DNA of 64,000 nt. Source: Inia geoffrensis (taxonomy: Eukaryota > Chordata > Mammalia > Artiodactyla > Iniidae). The stretch is taken from NCBI GenBank assembly GCA_036417435.1, contig CM070903.1, forward strand, positions 83,259,501-83,323,500, given 5' to 3'. The position numbers were made by a program, and so were the translations under genes. The notes beneath the pieces were generated by a model. That model did no database searches. It saw only the letters and a program-made list of their open reading frames with translations, and had not been told where the DNA came from. Position 1 is the first letter of the stretch; each line of letters opens with the position of its first letter. Positions 1 through 12,946 of the stretch are shown one piece after another.

Positions 1-177
1 TTGCCACTATTTGCTATTTCTATTCATGTAACCATATATTATTTACCCTTTATGTCTATAGCTAGTGCTTGGCTACAAACTGAGAGGGAAGTCACAGTGT
101 CAACTATACTCAGATGCTTTATCGATGCTATTTGAGAATGATGACTGTATACTAAGTACCAACAAATACTATATACA

Positions 178-330
178 TACATATGTGTGTGTATATATAT
201 ATATATGTATATATATATACACACACACGTAAAATTTATATATACACAATGTAAATATATATGTGTGGTGTGTGTGCATATACACATGCATAAATATGTA
301 TATACATGTATACACGTACACACACATACT
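178..330. repeat. Mixed TA/TG/CA microsatellite
   Basis: Alternating purine-pyrimidine runs of TA, TG and CA dominate this stretch. The short reading frames across it are low-complexity artefacts. Confidence 0.9.
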
Positions 331-1299
331 GTAAACATAGATGTTAACGCAAGAATTGGTGACTGTGCTTCAAACTAATTTATAACAAAACAAATGAAAT
401 CCTGGCTTATGTGTAGTGCATGGTATATTGGTAAAATGGAAGTGTAGTTTTCATATGCAATTCCCTGCCAAGTAACCTGAAACACTACTTTGGCATTAGT
501 TCCTCACAAACCAGGCTAAATACATATTTGAAAGCTTTGCTCTGATATTTTCCATCTAATTTTAAACAGCATTGGTCTATAAGCCACAAGGCAATACTCA
601 CACCAAGTAAAGACTTCTTTTAAATCTTTTGTGTGAGAAAGTCATTAGATCAGTAACAGTGTAGGTAATATACAGGAGCTTCTTGAAAATGTCATGGGAA
701 AACTATGTAGGGTTAGTGATTAAAAAAAAAAAATCAACTATCTAGTCTAATGTCATATGAATGGAGAAATTAATATCAGCATCATTTATTACCCTAATGT
801 AATGCTAATAGAGATTTTTTTACTGTTTGAAAGAAAACCCATTTAAAGAATAGTTAAACCGCATCTTTTGTGAGTGTTTAGGTTTCTAAACTAAAAGTTA
901 CTTACATAGCAAATAGCTTTCATTAACTCCATCCTGTATACCTTCTCTGAAAATACCTCTTAAGGCTAAGAAACAAAAAGCTAATGTAACACTAAATCTG
1001 AAAGACAAAATTACAGCTTTCACACATATTTCATTCAGCCTGGGCTGTTAGCTTTCACAGTCAGTTACAACTACGGAGGCACGTTGTCACTTCTTAACAT
1101 CATCTACTGCCTATATAACTCTCTGTTGTCACATTTTAAATAAATGTTGACATTATCATGTTTTGAGAAAGCAAATCTGAATTGATGTCTTAGGGAACAA
1201 TATATCATTTTATTTTCCTTCTTGACCTTCATTATCATGAGAGTGGTAGAATTCTCAGTGACTCCCTTTCTGTCCTAAATATTAAAGGAATGAGAATTG
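331..1299. other. Non-coding stretch, nothing recognised
   Basis: AT-rich DNA with one short A run near 721-733. I see no open frame of note, no RNA gene and no repeat I can name. Confidence 0.5.
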
Positions 1300-1990
1300 A
1301 TACAAGCACCTTGGATGTCAGTTAAATGGAATTATTAGTACCGCCATGCAATTTGGTATTACCTAGAAAAGATGAAGAAGCACATTCCTACAACCAGCAA
1401 TTTAACTCCCAGGCACACACCATAGCCCAGCTTCCTAACTGCTGTTCCATGGTACCCTAGAGTGCAACAAATGGGTCATAGGTGTGCCCAGATGTGGATC
1501 TCCTCAACTCTCCAGCCAAGCAGAAGCCCCCAGGCCAGAGACACAGTTTCATTCCTTTACTGGAGAGTTTTGTACAAATATGATCTACAATTTTCTATGT
1601 GTGCTATGGCATGAAAAATGTTGGGAAACACTGAGAAGTTCTTGCCTGTGTGTGGCAGATACATATTCAGGAATATATGTATACATAGGAGCAATGTTCG
1701 TAATAACTAAAAATTGGACTATCTCAGATATTCATCAATCAATTCATCTGCTAATAAATTCTGGAATACTCATACAATGCAATATTATACAGCAGTGAAA
1801 ACTAATGAACAATAGCTATATGCATTGACATGGATAGATCTAAGGCTATAACGTTGAGCAAAAAGAAAAAGGTAAGCCCCAGAAAAATACATACAATATA
1901 ATTCTATTTTTATAAAACTCAAAAACAAGTAAAACCAATAAACAGTTTAGGGATATTCAGATATGTGACAAAACCATTGAAAAAGGGAAG
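1300..1990 (+). mobile_element. Old L1M 3'-end fragment
   Basis: The order of phrases is that of an L1 3' region in sense: an AACCAGCAATTTAACTCCCA-like block, then the conserved GCAATATTATACAGCAGTGA block and the ATGCATTGACATGGATAGAT block. It is diverged, 5'-truncated and non-functional. Confidence 0.75.
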
Positions 1991-2013
1991 AAAATTATTA
2001 ACACAAAAATTCA

Positions 2014-2144
2014 GGGGAATTCCCTGGTGGTCCAGTGATTAGGACTTTGCACTTCCATTGCAGGGGGGCACGGGTTCCATCCCTGGTTGGGGAACTAAGA
2101 TCCCTCAAGCTGTGCAGCGTGGCCAAAAAAAAAAAAAAAAAAAA
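2014..2144 (+). mobile_element. Short tRNA-derived CHR-type SINE
   Basis: It begins GGGGAATTCCCTGGTGG, has a box A-like TGGTCCAGTGATTAG and a box B-like GGTTCCATCCC, and ends with an A tail at 2124-2144. It is the short cetartiodactyl form, with the body ending soon after the tRNA-related part. Confidence 0.85.
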
Positions 2145-4735
2145 TCAGAACCTTGTTTACCTCTGAGGGAGGATGCAAAGTTTGGGATCAGAGAGAAGCA
2201 CACAGGCGATATTAGAGGGAATGGCCATATTGCTTTCTTAAAACTGGGCTGTAGGGACACATATGTTCTCTATATAGTTATTCCATAAGCCTTACAGATA
2301 TTTTGTAAATGTTTTATATCTACTCAATGTTTAATAAACATCTTTTATAAAAGCCCTACTTTGTCCAGAGGTAGATAGCAAATATATCTGTGATCTCTGT
2401 CACAGTATGAGGTACATGGAATAGGAGGGACAGAAAGTACCAAATACACAGAATGCTGCAGGTCAGACACTGAACCTTTCACAGAGGTCCTACAAACTCA
2501 TACACAGTTGCAACAAGGAAAGATTTGTAAGGTACACAATAACTAAAATTAAGACTAAATTCAATATGCTATCATTTTATGAGGCACCACATATGCAAAT
2601 GTTAACAGTAAACACAGATTTAAAGAATCAGGAATGAATAAACGGCCAGCCTATGGATGAATAACTCTTCTTTCTATTTTCTAAACAGTCAACATTTCAT
2701 TGTGTATTTAGGCCACACAAAAGACATTTACAGACTGACAATACTTTAATTCATCATGTATATCCAGCCATGTTTGCTGAGTCAAATGTCTGTCTGTTTG
2801 TCAGTGTCATTTAAGGGCAGGTTTATAAAGCCTCAAGAGCAAGAACTAGATCTGTTTCATCTGATATAGCTACCAAGGAAAACACAATGAAAATGGTTTA
2901 AGAATTCCTGCCTCTACTCTGTCTTCTTGTGTTTAAGGGCTAGACATTGGGAAGCTATTTTTCTAAGCGCTGGTTATTTTGCCAATCCAGAAGAGCTATA
3001 ATAGACCACAGAAATAGAAACTTAACTTCCAAATTAATTCAATTTATTATTTTTGATTTGGAATATAAAGGAAACCCAGTATAAGCTCTCCCTTTAATAT
3101 TAAAAAAAAAAAGAGTCACTTAAAAGCAGATAGGTTAATGTTTACACAAAGGCAATTTTTTTCCGTTTGCTTTGTTTTTTTTCTTTAAATTTGAATAGGT
3201 GAGTGACCTTGCTGGAATTCCCCTGTCAGTTCTGGAGTATCTATCTGGAAATTTCAAACAGAAACTACGTTCACACAACACATTATAATGGTATGCCAAG
3301 TGGTATCTGTTTCTGCACCTTGAACTCAGATATTACATCACCGATGAATCAATAAACTTCACACAAAATGAAAAGCTTTTTTCCCTTGGGCAATTTAAGA
3401 AAGATCAAATTTAATTGTACCTGACAGTGTACATTTGTATGGTCAATTGTACACAGAAAAACTTCACATATTTACCCAATCCAAGAAATTCACCCTGATA
3501 CAGCTGCAAGCTATCAAAGGCCAATTTTTAAGTACGTCAAACACTGAATACATCATGCTGAAGTGAGAATCTGAGTCCATATTTAATTCCATTACATTAG
3601 CATAACTACCTAAAAGTCTACATCATAATAAAGCATTTATTGTTTCTGCTTTATTTCAGATTTTCTAAAATACCTATTTTCACCGAGAGGAAGTTATTTC
3701 AGATTTACTGTGAAAGGTTTGTGGCAAACCTGTCCTTTCCAGTGTGAGGCAGTCCTGAAACTAACCCTAAACCACTGAAAATCAATACAGAGTCATAAGC
3801 AACTGTGGGAACGATTTTGAATAGGCACAAAATATTTCCCTAATCTAGGCCGCACCCCTAGTTTCACCCTTGGCACTTCTCTCCGCATTTTCAGAAGGTG
3901 AAAGTACGATAAGTACGCTCTGGAATCTTAGCCCAGTCATCTATCTTGCTCTCAAATGCTGTTTACAGGACAGAAAAAAAAAAAAAATTAAACGTTTCAT
4001 AATCTCAGTTTCGACAGAATTATATTAGTGTTTCAGAAGTTGAGATGAATTGGTACACAAGAGTGAATGGGGAAAGAGTATCAGGGAAAGCTCAGCAGAG
4101 GGAGCACTGCACTTTAATATTTTTCCTAGAATATCTGCACTGTTTTATAATAGTGGCTGGAATCATTTCAATATTATATAAAGAATGTAAAATATTCTTT
4201 AAAGAAAAATTTTAAACCATTAGCATGACATCTCACAATGTCTCCTGTCCCTACTGCCTCCAATTTAGGAAGGCACAGTAAATGGGATAATAATTCCATG
4301 TACAACTGCAACCTGAGTTTTCAAATAAAGCTGGAATAAAAGCGTAATGGAGGCAGGGAGGAAGGAAAAATTAGGTATCAAATTGCTTTTCCCAACCACT
4401 TCTCGCTTCTGTCTCCACCTCCCAACCTTCATCTAGTTAGTAAAAAGAAAAAAAAAAAAAAAACTTTTGATGATATTATTTGGAAATATTAAGATACTTA
4501 GCATAACCAATTCACAATTATTTCCTAAACTTTACTTCCCAAAATGCTTTCTTTAAATCCTATGCAATATAGAGAGATATCTTAAAGGATATTGGCATCT
4601 TGGGGGAGGGAGAAGAGTTCAAGAACATCTTTTATGCTTCTTTATATATTTTGGCTGAAATACATTTATAACCCCAAAGCCCCTATAAAGTTATTTTCAT
4701 TTTGGAAAATAAAAGCCACTCGACGTAAAGATTTT
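2145..4735. other. Repeat-poor non-coding stretch
   Basis: Nearly 2.6 kb without a recognisable transposon or coding exon; only A runs near 3100, 3970 and 4450. It is one of the longest apparently single-copy segments here, so any conserved regulatory element of the upstream intron could sit in it, but I see no specific motif cluster. Confidence 0.5.
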
Positions 4736-4947
4736 CTTTCTTTCTTTTTTTTTTTGTGGTATGCAGGCCTCTCACTGCTGTGGCCTCTCCCGTTGCGGAG
4801 CACAGGCTCCGGATGCGCAGGCTCAGCGGCCATGGCTCACGGGCCCAGCCGCTCTGCGGCATGTGGGATCTTCCCGGACCGGGGCACGAACCCATGTCCC
4901 CTGCATCGGCAGGCGGACTCTTAACCACTGCGCCACCAGGGAAGCCC
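4736..4947 (-). mobile_element. CHR-2-type SINE, minus strand, with intact TSD
   Basis: The T tract, the reversed SINE body and the terminal CCAGGGAAGCCC are complete. A 14-base target duplication GACGTAAAGATTTT flanks it at 4722-4735 and 4948-4961 without mismatch, so this is a fairly recent insertion. Several overlapping short frames in it are spurious. Confidence 0.95.
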
Positions 4948-4994
4948 GACGTAAAGATTTTTATGTGATGTCATCAAACAGTAAACTCTTTTGT

Positions 4995-5145
4995 TAAAAA
5001 TTTTTTATTGTAGTTGATTTACAATGTTGTGTTAGATCCAGGTGTACAGCAAAGTGGATAAGTTATACATATACCCACTCTTTTTTAGATTCTTTTCCCA
5101 TATAGGCCATTACAGAGTATTGAGTAGAGCTCCCAAACAGTAAAC
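4995..5145 (-). mobile_element. L1 3'-end fragment, minus strand
   Basis: TTTTTTATTGTAGTTGATTT and the GGTGTACAGCAAAGTGGAT block mark the reversed 3'UTR of the cetartiodactyl-type L1, 5'-truncated after about 150 bases. Confidence 0.8.
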
Positions 5146-5384
5146 TCTTAAATGCAAAAACAAGAGGTCTTTTGGCTTCTAAGATACAATTTCATTTTTA
5201 CACGTACGGGAAAAAAATCCCTTGCCTTTTTTGTTCAGGGCTTTCTCTTACTGACTTCTTATATCCTATTGACTCCCACATTGATATCTTCTGCTCAGAC
5301 CTCTCTATTTCTCTTTTCTTCTCTATGGTTAGCTTTGAAATTTCTTAACCAAAAATACAAGAATAGCTAATATGTATTAAGCCA

Positions 5385-5535
5385 GGCATTGTTCCAAACA
5401 CTTAATTAACTAAATCTTCACAATAATCCTGTGAGATACTACTTCCAGTTTAAAAATATACTGTTATCCCCACTTTATAAAATAGGACCTGGAACCAGAG
5501 GTGGTTAATATTCCAATTGCAATAAAGTGCAGTAG
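5385..5535 (-). mobile_element. MIR SINE, minus strand
   Basis: GCCAGGCATTGTTCCAAACAC followed by the reversed MIR core pattern ATCCTCACAATAATCC-like and TATCCCCACTTTATA is the typical antisense MIR signature, strongly diverged. Confidence 0.7.
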
Positions 5536-5710
5536 CAAAATTTGTTTCTTATAATTAAATAATTTGCTTTTGCTTTTGTTTTGTTTTCTTTTTTTTTTTT
5601 GATTTCTTCAGGAGGTATTTCCTAAGGAGTGATACTTGGAGGAAAGGGACATGTGATTTTGCTATTTTCATTGTGTAACTCCATATTCTTTTCCCAGGAT
5701 TTTTCTAATG

Positions 5711-5953
5711 CAGTGATTCTCTACTTATGATCTCTGGACCAGCAGCATCAGCATCACATGGGAACTTGTTAGAAATGTAAATACTCAGGCCCCACCCAGA
5801 CCCACTGAATTAGAAGCTCTAGGTAAGGGCCTAGCAATCTGTGTTTTTGTTAAAACGTGCATGCACACACACACACACACACACAAAATCTGCTTTTTGT
5901 TAAATTATTCCTCCAGGATGATTCTGATGCATGTTAAAGTTTGAGAACCATTG
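5711..5953. mobile_element. MER5A-like hAT-Charlie element with 8-bp TSD
   Basis: The terminal inverted repeats CAGTGATTCTCTACT and TTTGAGAACCATTG are present, and the 8-base duplication TTCTAATG flanks the element at 5703-5710 and 5954-5961, the hAT hallmark. A CA microsatellite (about 5863-5884) has grown inside it. Confidence 0.85.
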
Positions 5954-6133
5954 TTCTAATGTGTAATATATTGATCAGTTATGAAAAAGATCCCATTTGG
6001 CCACGTTTCATATACTGAGGTATAACTGTATTTTTACTAATTGTATTATTATCTCTTGGAAAGGTGCACTCATTTGCATTCATTTGACAAACATTTACTA
6101 GGCACCTACTACGTGCTTAAGAATGAGTGCTTG

Positions 6134-6240
6134 GGGCTTCCCTGGTGGCGCAGTGGTTGAGAGTCCGCCTGCCGATGCAGGGGACGCAGGTTCATGCTCT
6201 GGTCCACAATAGTGAGAGGCCCACGTACCACAAAATAAAA
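6134..6240 (+). mobile_element. CHR-2-type SINE with internal deletion
   Basis: The head (GGGCTTCCCTGGTGGCGCAG) and the tail (AGTGAGAGGCC, then an A-rich end) are present, but about half of the body is missing between GGTCC and ACAATAG. A perfect 15-base TSD, AAGAATGAGTGCTTG, lies at 6119-6133 and 6241-6255, so it is one insertion. Confidence 0.9.
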
Positions 6241-6255
6241 AAGAATGAGTGCTTG

Positions 6256-6823
6256 AAGAACTAACAGTCTAGTAAGATAGGCAGAAATTTAATAATTACA
6301 ATGCGACGTGGTAATATAGTGACAGAGATATACAGGGAGCTGAGGAAGGGCAAACTGCAATAGGTGAAAGACTATGTCTTGATCTCTTAGGAATTGCTGC
6401 ACTCCATTGCACCCTTCTGAGAAACATTATTTTGTGTGAACATATCCTGCTGTCCTAACCCAGGGACTCATACCCAAAACAGGGGTATTACCATAGCAGC
6501 CTTCCCTGTCACACAGTGATTAACAAACTCAGTTAAGATCATTCCTCCTTGGATAGAATCCAGAGGCCATGAGAGACAAGTAGAGAAAGTAGCTAGACAG
6601 TCTCCAGAGCTGCCTAAGAGTCCAAAGCGCTTTCCAATTTTAATCCACAATTAACTTTATAATAATTCACCCTTTTCCCACTGTTACCTCATCTTTTCAT
6701 AGTTCTGTCAGATACTTTCCAAAATATAAAAATTTTCAAACACTCTCTGTACTCTTCCAAATTCACATACTTCTAATACTTTAATCACTATTCTGAATAT
6801 AGTGTTCATCATCCCCCAAAAAG
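6256..6823. other. Non-coding stretch, nothing recognised
   Basis: No repeat or exon that I can name; short frames have no family resemblance. Confidence 0.4.
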
Positions 6824-6825
6824 TA

Positions 6826-7816
6826 AGTGGACCCTTGAACAACACAAGTTTGAAATGTGTGGGTCCACTCACACATGGTTTCTTTTCAATAAGTATACTG
6901 GAAAAATTTTTGGAGATGTGTGACAATTTGAAAAAACTCACAGATGAAACATGTAGCCTAGAAATATGAAAAAACTTCAGAAAAAGGTATGTCATGAATG
7001 CATAAAAGTATATATAGATACTAGTCTATCCTAACACAGGCATAACGTGAGTGATATTTAATATAAGAATAATGTGTTCATTTTCTTACTGTTTTATAAT
7101 TTTGCTTTCAAAGAATTCCATTACCATGCAGTATGCCTCTCTCTCTCCTAAACGGAGAAACAGCCTATCATCACAGATAAGTGGTTTAAAAAAAAAAAAC
7201 AATGTTTCTAATACTACATTATGAATATAACAGAAATATTCTATGCCATAAAAATTTTATAATTATTCATTCATTAGTGTATAGGTTGGGCTACCATGAA
7301 GCAACCGTATTGATTACATTAGGCTTCATAAAGCAGTCATATTGCTGCTTCCTCATTATCAATACAAGAATTGTTATATCTGTATAAATATGAATTTCTT
7401 TTTCACATTATCTTTTCATTTTTGATGTCCAGTGTTAGTAATATAGATAACATCTACCATGTTTTGTATCATATAAGACAATATTGATGTAGGTACTGAG
7501 AGATGATTCCTCTTGCAAACAGATGTAAACGTATGGTATTGATAAATACAGTACAGTACTGTACCTATATTTTCTCTTCCTTATGATTTCCTTAATAACA
7601 TTTTCTTTTCTCTAGCTTAATTTACTGTAAGAATACAGCATATAATATATATAATATACAAAATATGTGTTAATTGACTGTTTATGTTCTAGGTAAGGCA
7701 TCCTGTTAACAATAGGCTATTAGTAGTTAAGTTTTGGGGGAGTCAAAAGTTATAGTGGATTTTTGATTGTGTGGGGTTTGGTGTTCCGAGCCCCCATGTT
7801 ATTCAAGGGTCAGCTG
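6826..7816. mobile_element. Tc1/mariner-type DNA transposon fossil
   Basis: Terminal inverted repeats pair ACCCTTGAACAACAC at the left with GTTATTCAAGGGTCAGCTG at the right, and TA dinucleotides flank at 6824-6825 and 7817-7818. The interior matches a widespread mammalian Tc1/mariner-class (Kanga/Tigger-like) repeat. There is no intact transposase frame. The family name is tentative. Confidence 0.65.
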
Positions 7817-8040
7817 TATTATTTTTCATTTTTATGAAAATATGTAAGACCCTTTTGAAACTTATTTTATTCAACATTGTTTTTTGAGATTGATCCATGT
7901 CGATACAAGCAGGTCTATAATGCACTGATGAATTTTATTACAATGAATGAACAGTCAGCAAAGTTCATTCATCCATTTTCCTCTTAATAGAACTTTAGAG
8001 GAAAGCTATTTACTTTTTTTTCTTTTAAAATAGTGATGCA

Positions 8041-8250
8041 GGCTTCCCTGGTGGTGCAGTGGTTGAGAGTCTGCCTGCCGATGCAGGGGACATGGGTTCG
8101 TGCCCCAGTCGGGGAGGATCCCACATGCCGCGGAGCAGCTGGGCCCGTGAGCCATGGCTGCTGAGCCCACGCGTCCGGAGCCTGTGCTCCGCAACGGGAG
8201 AGGCCACAACAGTAAGAGGCCCGCGTACCGCAAAAAAAAAAAAAAAAAAA
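8041..8250 (+). mobile_element. CHR-2-type SINE, plus strand
   Basis: Complete body from GGCTTCCCTGG to the A tail at 8232-8250, with box A TGGTGCAGTGG and box B GGTTCGTGCC. The TSD GTGATGCA is at 8033-8040 and 8251-8258. Confidence 0.95.
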
Positions 8251-10265
8251 GTGATGCAATTAATATTTTAATAGATTATTTCAGCAATATGAAGAAAATG
8301 TGTCTAGATCTCTCCCTTCCCCTATCCTTCCCTCCTTTCTCTTTCTCTCAATTTCAACCAAAAAGCACACAAATTATTTCAAAACAGCTGAATGACAAGG
8401 AAAGGAGAGTCCAAACAATAACTAAAGAGAACCCTGATGGGCTTGAAGACCTCCCTGGGCTGCCAAGAAAATGAGCAAACATGTCTCTGGGGCTCACAGC
8501 AGACACATGGGATTGCAAGACTAACATTCTCAAAGGAGGGAGGAAACAAAGAGTACTACTATTTGGAGTAGAAACATCCCTAGGAAACTCATTCTAAAAT
8601 AGGAGAAAATCCTAAGGTACTAGCCAGATCAAAGTTCCACTCGTTTGAGCTCTTTAGAGACATAATTTTGAGACACAAAACAGGTTGATTCAAAACACGC
8701 TCTGACAACTCCCAGGAAGTTGTCTTGTTCCACTGAGAACAGGGGAGAGCACAGACACTAGTTTTAGCACCAGAAAACCAGCAATACTACAGACCAACAC
8801 CAGAGGGAGGAAAAGATTACAAACTCCTGAAAAAGAAACTAATTGGGAAGGTACATACATACAAGCTCAGAGAAGATGCCTCTTCATACAATGTTTGAGA
8901 GGCTCCCAGAATCTTTAGTAGAGCTGATTGGTGAAGGTCTTCCCCTTATGAAGCCAGTCTAAAGAACTGGGAGAGGTAGCAGTTTTTTTCAAATGTGCAA
9001 ATCCCAGCAAAAAATAACAAGGCATACAAAGAAATGGGGAAACATGGCTCAATCAAAGGAACAAAATAAGTCTCCAGAAACTGACTCTAAGGAAATGGAG
9101 GTTCATGAATTACCTGACAAAGAACGAAAACAATCATCTTAAAGATGCTCAATGTGCTGTGTTCAAGAGAACACAAAAAACTAAAGAAAATCAGGAAAAT
9201 GATGCACGAAGAAAATGAGACTATCAACAAAGATAAAGTGTAAAAAAGAAACAAACAACTTCTGGTGAAGAATACAAATAGGAAAATTCATAAATATGTG
9301 GAAATTAAACAACACATCACGAACAACCAATGCATTAAAGAAGAAAACACATGGGAAATTAGAAAATATCTTGAGACAAATGAAAATGAAAACACAACAT
9401 ATCAAAACTTATGGGATGCAGTGAAGGCAGTACTAAGAGGGGAATTTGTAGTGATAAATGTCTACATTAAAAAAAGGAGAGAGATCTCAAATCCACAAGC
9501 TAATTTTATGTCTCAAAGAACTAGAAAAAGAAGAACAAACTAAACTCAATTAGCAGAAGAAAGGAAATAACAAATATTAGTGCAGCATTAAAAAAATAGA
9601 CTAGAAAAAAAAAATCAATGAACCTAATAGCTGTTTTTTTGTAAAGATCAACAACATTGACAACTCTTAGCTAGACTAAGAAAAAAAAGACTCAAATAAC
9701 AAAAATATGACATGAAAGAAGAGACATTACAACTGAAACCACAAAAACAAAAAGAATCCAAAGAGTCTGATATGAACAATTATACATCAACATATTGGAT
9801 AATCTAGAAGAAATAGCTACTTTTCTAGAAACATACAACATACCAAGACTGAATCATGAAGAAACAAAAATCTGAACAGACCTACAACTAGTAAGGAGAT
9901 TGAATCACGAATCATAAACCCCCTGACAGAGAAAAGCCCGGAACCAGATGGCTTCCCTGGAGAATTTTACCAAACATTCAAAGAAGAATTAACAACAATC
10001 CTTCTCAAACTCTTCCAAAAAACTCAACAGGAGGGAACACTTCCAAACTCATTTTATGAGGCCAGCATTACCTTGATACTATTGATAAAATGAGATGAAG
10101 ATACTACAAGAAAACTACACACCAATATCCCTGATGAATACTGATGTAAAAATCCTCAACATAATACCAGCAAACCAAATTTAACAACACATTAAAAGGA
10201 TTATACACCATGACTAAGTGGGATTTATTCCTGGAATGCAAAGATGGTTCAACATATAAAAATCA

Positions 10266-10472
10266 GGGCTTCCCTGGTGGCCCAGTGGTTGAGAGTCCGC
10301 CTGCCAATGCAGGGGATGCGGGTTCGTGTCCCGGTCCAGGAGGATCCCACGTGCCATGGAGCGGCTAGGCCCGTGAGCCATGGCTGCTGAGCCTGCGCGT
10401 CTGGAGCCTGTGCTCCACAACAGGAGAGGCCACAACAGTGAGAGGCCTGCATACCGCAAAAAAAATAAAATA
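10266..10472 (+). mobile_element. CHR-2-type SINE nested in L1M
   Basis: Complete sense copy with box A TGGCCCAGTGG, ending in an A-rich AAAATAAAATAAAA tail. It splits the L1 reverse-transcriptase region, so it is younger than the host element. Confidence 0.95.
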
Positions 10473-10639
10473 AAAGTCAATTGATGTAATACATCTCATT
10501 ATCAGAATTAAGAACAAAATCCACGTGATCATTTCAACTGATGCAGAAAAAGCATTTGACAAAATTAAAACCTTTTCATGATAAAAAAAAGTCCAAAAAA
10601 TTAGAAGGAAATCATCTCAACATAATAACGGCCATATAT

Positions 10640-10838
10640 AAACAGTCCACAGCTCCACAGACATAGAAAACAAACTTATGGTTACCAAAGGGGAAGTGGT
10701 GGTGGGGGGGGATAAATTAGGAGTTTGGTATTAACATATACATACTACTATATATAAAATAAGACCTACTGTATAGCACAAGGAACTATACTCAATATTT
10801 TTTAATAACCTATTAGGGAAAAGAATCTGAAAAAGAAC

Positions 10839-10882
<44 letters not shown>

Positions 10883-10955
10883 GAATCACTTTGCTGTACA
10901 CCTGAAACCAACACAACATTGTAAATCAACTATACTTCAATTTAAAAAAAAAAAA
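10640..10955 (+). mobile_element. Younger L1 3' end nested in L1M, with TA microsatellite
   Basis: The sense 3'UTR is marked by CTGTATAGCACAAGGAACTA, CACTTTGCTGTACACCTGAA and GTAAATCAACTATACTTCAA, then an A tail. A TA run of about 40 bases (10840-10880) lies within it. The host L1M sequence (GGCCATAGCTAACA...) resumes afterwards. Confidence 0.85.
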
Positions 10956-12740
10956 GGCCATAGCTAACACATAGTCAGTGGTGAAAACTGAAAGCTTTCC
11001 CTTTATGATCAGAAACAAGGCAAGGATGCCCACTCTTGCCATTTCTGTTCAACATAGTGCTGGAAGTCCCATAAGAGCAGTTAGGTAAGAAAAAGAAATA
11101 AAATGTATCTAAATTGGAAAGGAAGAAGTAAAATTATCCCTGTTCACAGAAAACATGATCTTATACATAGAAAACACTAAAGATTCCACAAAAAAACCCC
11201 TACTAGAACTAATAAATGAACTCAGTGAAGTTGCAGAATACAAAATCAACACATAAAAGTCACTAACAATGAACAATCTAAAAAGGAAATTAAACAATCT
11301 GATTTACAGGAGCATCTAAAAGAATAAAATACTTAGGAACAAACAATGAGGCAAAAGACATACATTGAAAACTGCAAAACATTGCTGAAAGAAATTAAAG
11401 AAGACACAAGTAAGTGAAAAGACATCCTGTGTTCAGGGAGTGGAAGATTTAATATTGTTAAGATGTCCATACTGCCCACAAAAATCTACAAATTAATATA
11501 ACACCTATCAAAATTCCAATGGCATTTTTTTTGAAGAAATAGAAAAATAATCCTAAAATTCATATGGAATCTCCAAGGACCCTGAATAATCAAAATAATC
11601 TTGGAAAAGAAAATCAAAGCTCAAGGCCTCACACTTCCTGACTTCAAAACACATTACAAAGCTACATTATTCAAATTAGTATGGTACTGGCATAATGACA
11701 GACATAGAGACCAATGGAACAAAATAGAAAACTGAGAAATAAACACTCACTATGATCAAATTATCTTCAACAAGGGAGCCAAGGCTAAACAGTGGTTAAA
11801 GATAGTCTCTTCAACCAACAGTATAGGGAAAACTGGAATATCCACATGCAAAAGAATGCAGCTGGACCCTTAACCTTATACCATATATAAATATTAACTC
11901 AAAATGGATTACATACCTAAACATAAGACCTAAAGTATAAAACTTATAGAAAAATACAAAAGAAAGAGTCATGACATTTGATTTGGCAATGATTTTCTGT
12001 ATATGAGACCAAAAGCACAGGCAACAGAAGCAAAGAGACAAAATGAGACTACATCAAACTTAAAAACTTCTGCGTAGCAAAGGAAACAATCAACAGAGTG
12101 AAAAGGCAACCTACAGAATGGGAGAAAATATTTGCAAACCACATATCTGATAAGGGGTTAATGTCCAGAATATATAAAGAATTCCTACAACAAAATAATC
12201 CAATTAAAAAATGGGCAAAGGGTTTGAATAGACATTTCTCCAAAGAAGATATACAAATGGCCAATAAGCATATGAAAAGATACTCAAATTTACTATCAGT
12301 GAAATGCAAATCAGAAAGAGATATTACCTCACATCAGTTAGGATGGACACTATCCCCCTTGCCAAAAAAAAAAAAAAACCCAAAAGCCAAAACCCCCCAA
12401 AGAGAAAATATCAGGTGTTAGTGAGTATGTGGAGAAACTGGAACCCATGTGCGTTATTAGTGGGAATGAAGTGAAATAGTACCACCACTCTGGAAAACAG
12501 TATGGAAGTGCCTCATAAAATTAAATATAGAACTACCACATGATCCAGCAATCCCACTTTTGGGTATATAGACAGAAGAATAGAAAACAGGATCTTGAAG
12601 GGATATTTGCACTTCCATGTTCACTGCAATATTATTATTCACATTAGCCAAGAGGGGGAAGGAAGCTAAATGTCCATCAATAGATAAATGGGTATAGAAA
12701 ATGTGGTATATACATACAATGGAATATTATTCAGCCTTTT

Positions 12741-12946
12741 ATTATTATTATTATTTTTTTGTGTGTGTGGTCTGCGGGCCTCTCACTGTTGTGGCCTCTC
12801 CCGTTGCAGAGCACAGGCTCCGGACGTGCAGGCTCAACGGGCCCAGCCGCTCCGCGGCATGTGGGATCTTCCCAGACCGGGGCACGAACCCGTGTCCCCT
12901 GCATCGGCAGGCGGACTCTCAACCACTGCGCCACCAGGGAAGCCCT
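12741..12946 (-). mobile_element. CHR-2-type SINE nested in L1M 3' region
   Basis: Reversed copy with an ATT-rich tail; the 8-base TSD AGCCTTTT lies at 12733-12740 and 12947-12954. A short piece of the body (the GCGGCCATGGCTCAC region) is missing relative to its siblings. Confidence 0.9.

Noticed and set aside
2014..2144. tRNA gene-like box A/box B motifs, here and in each CHR copy
   Set aside because: They belong to tRNA-derived SINEs; no copy folds into a plausible intact tRNA with an anticodon arm and CCA-compatible acceptor stem.
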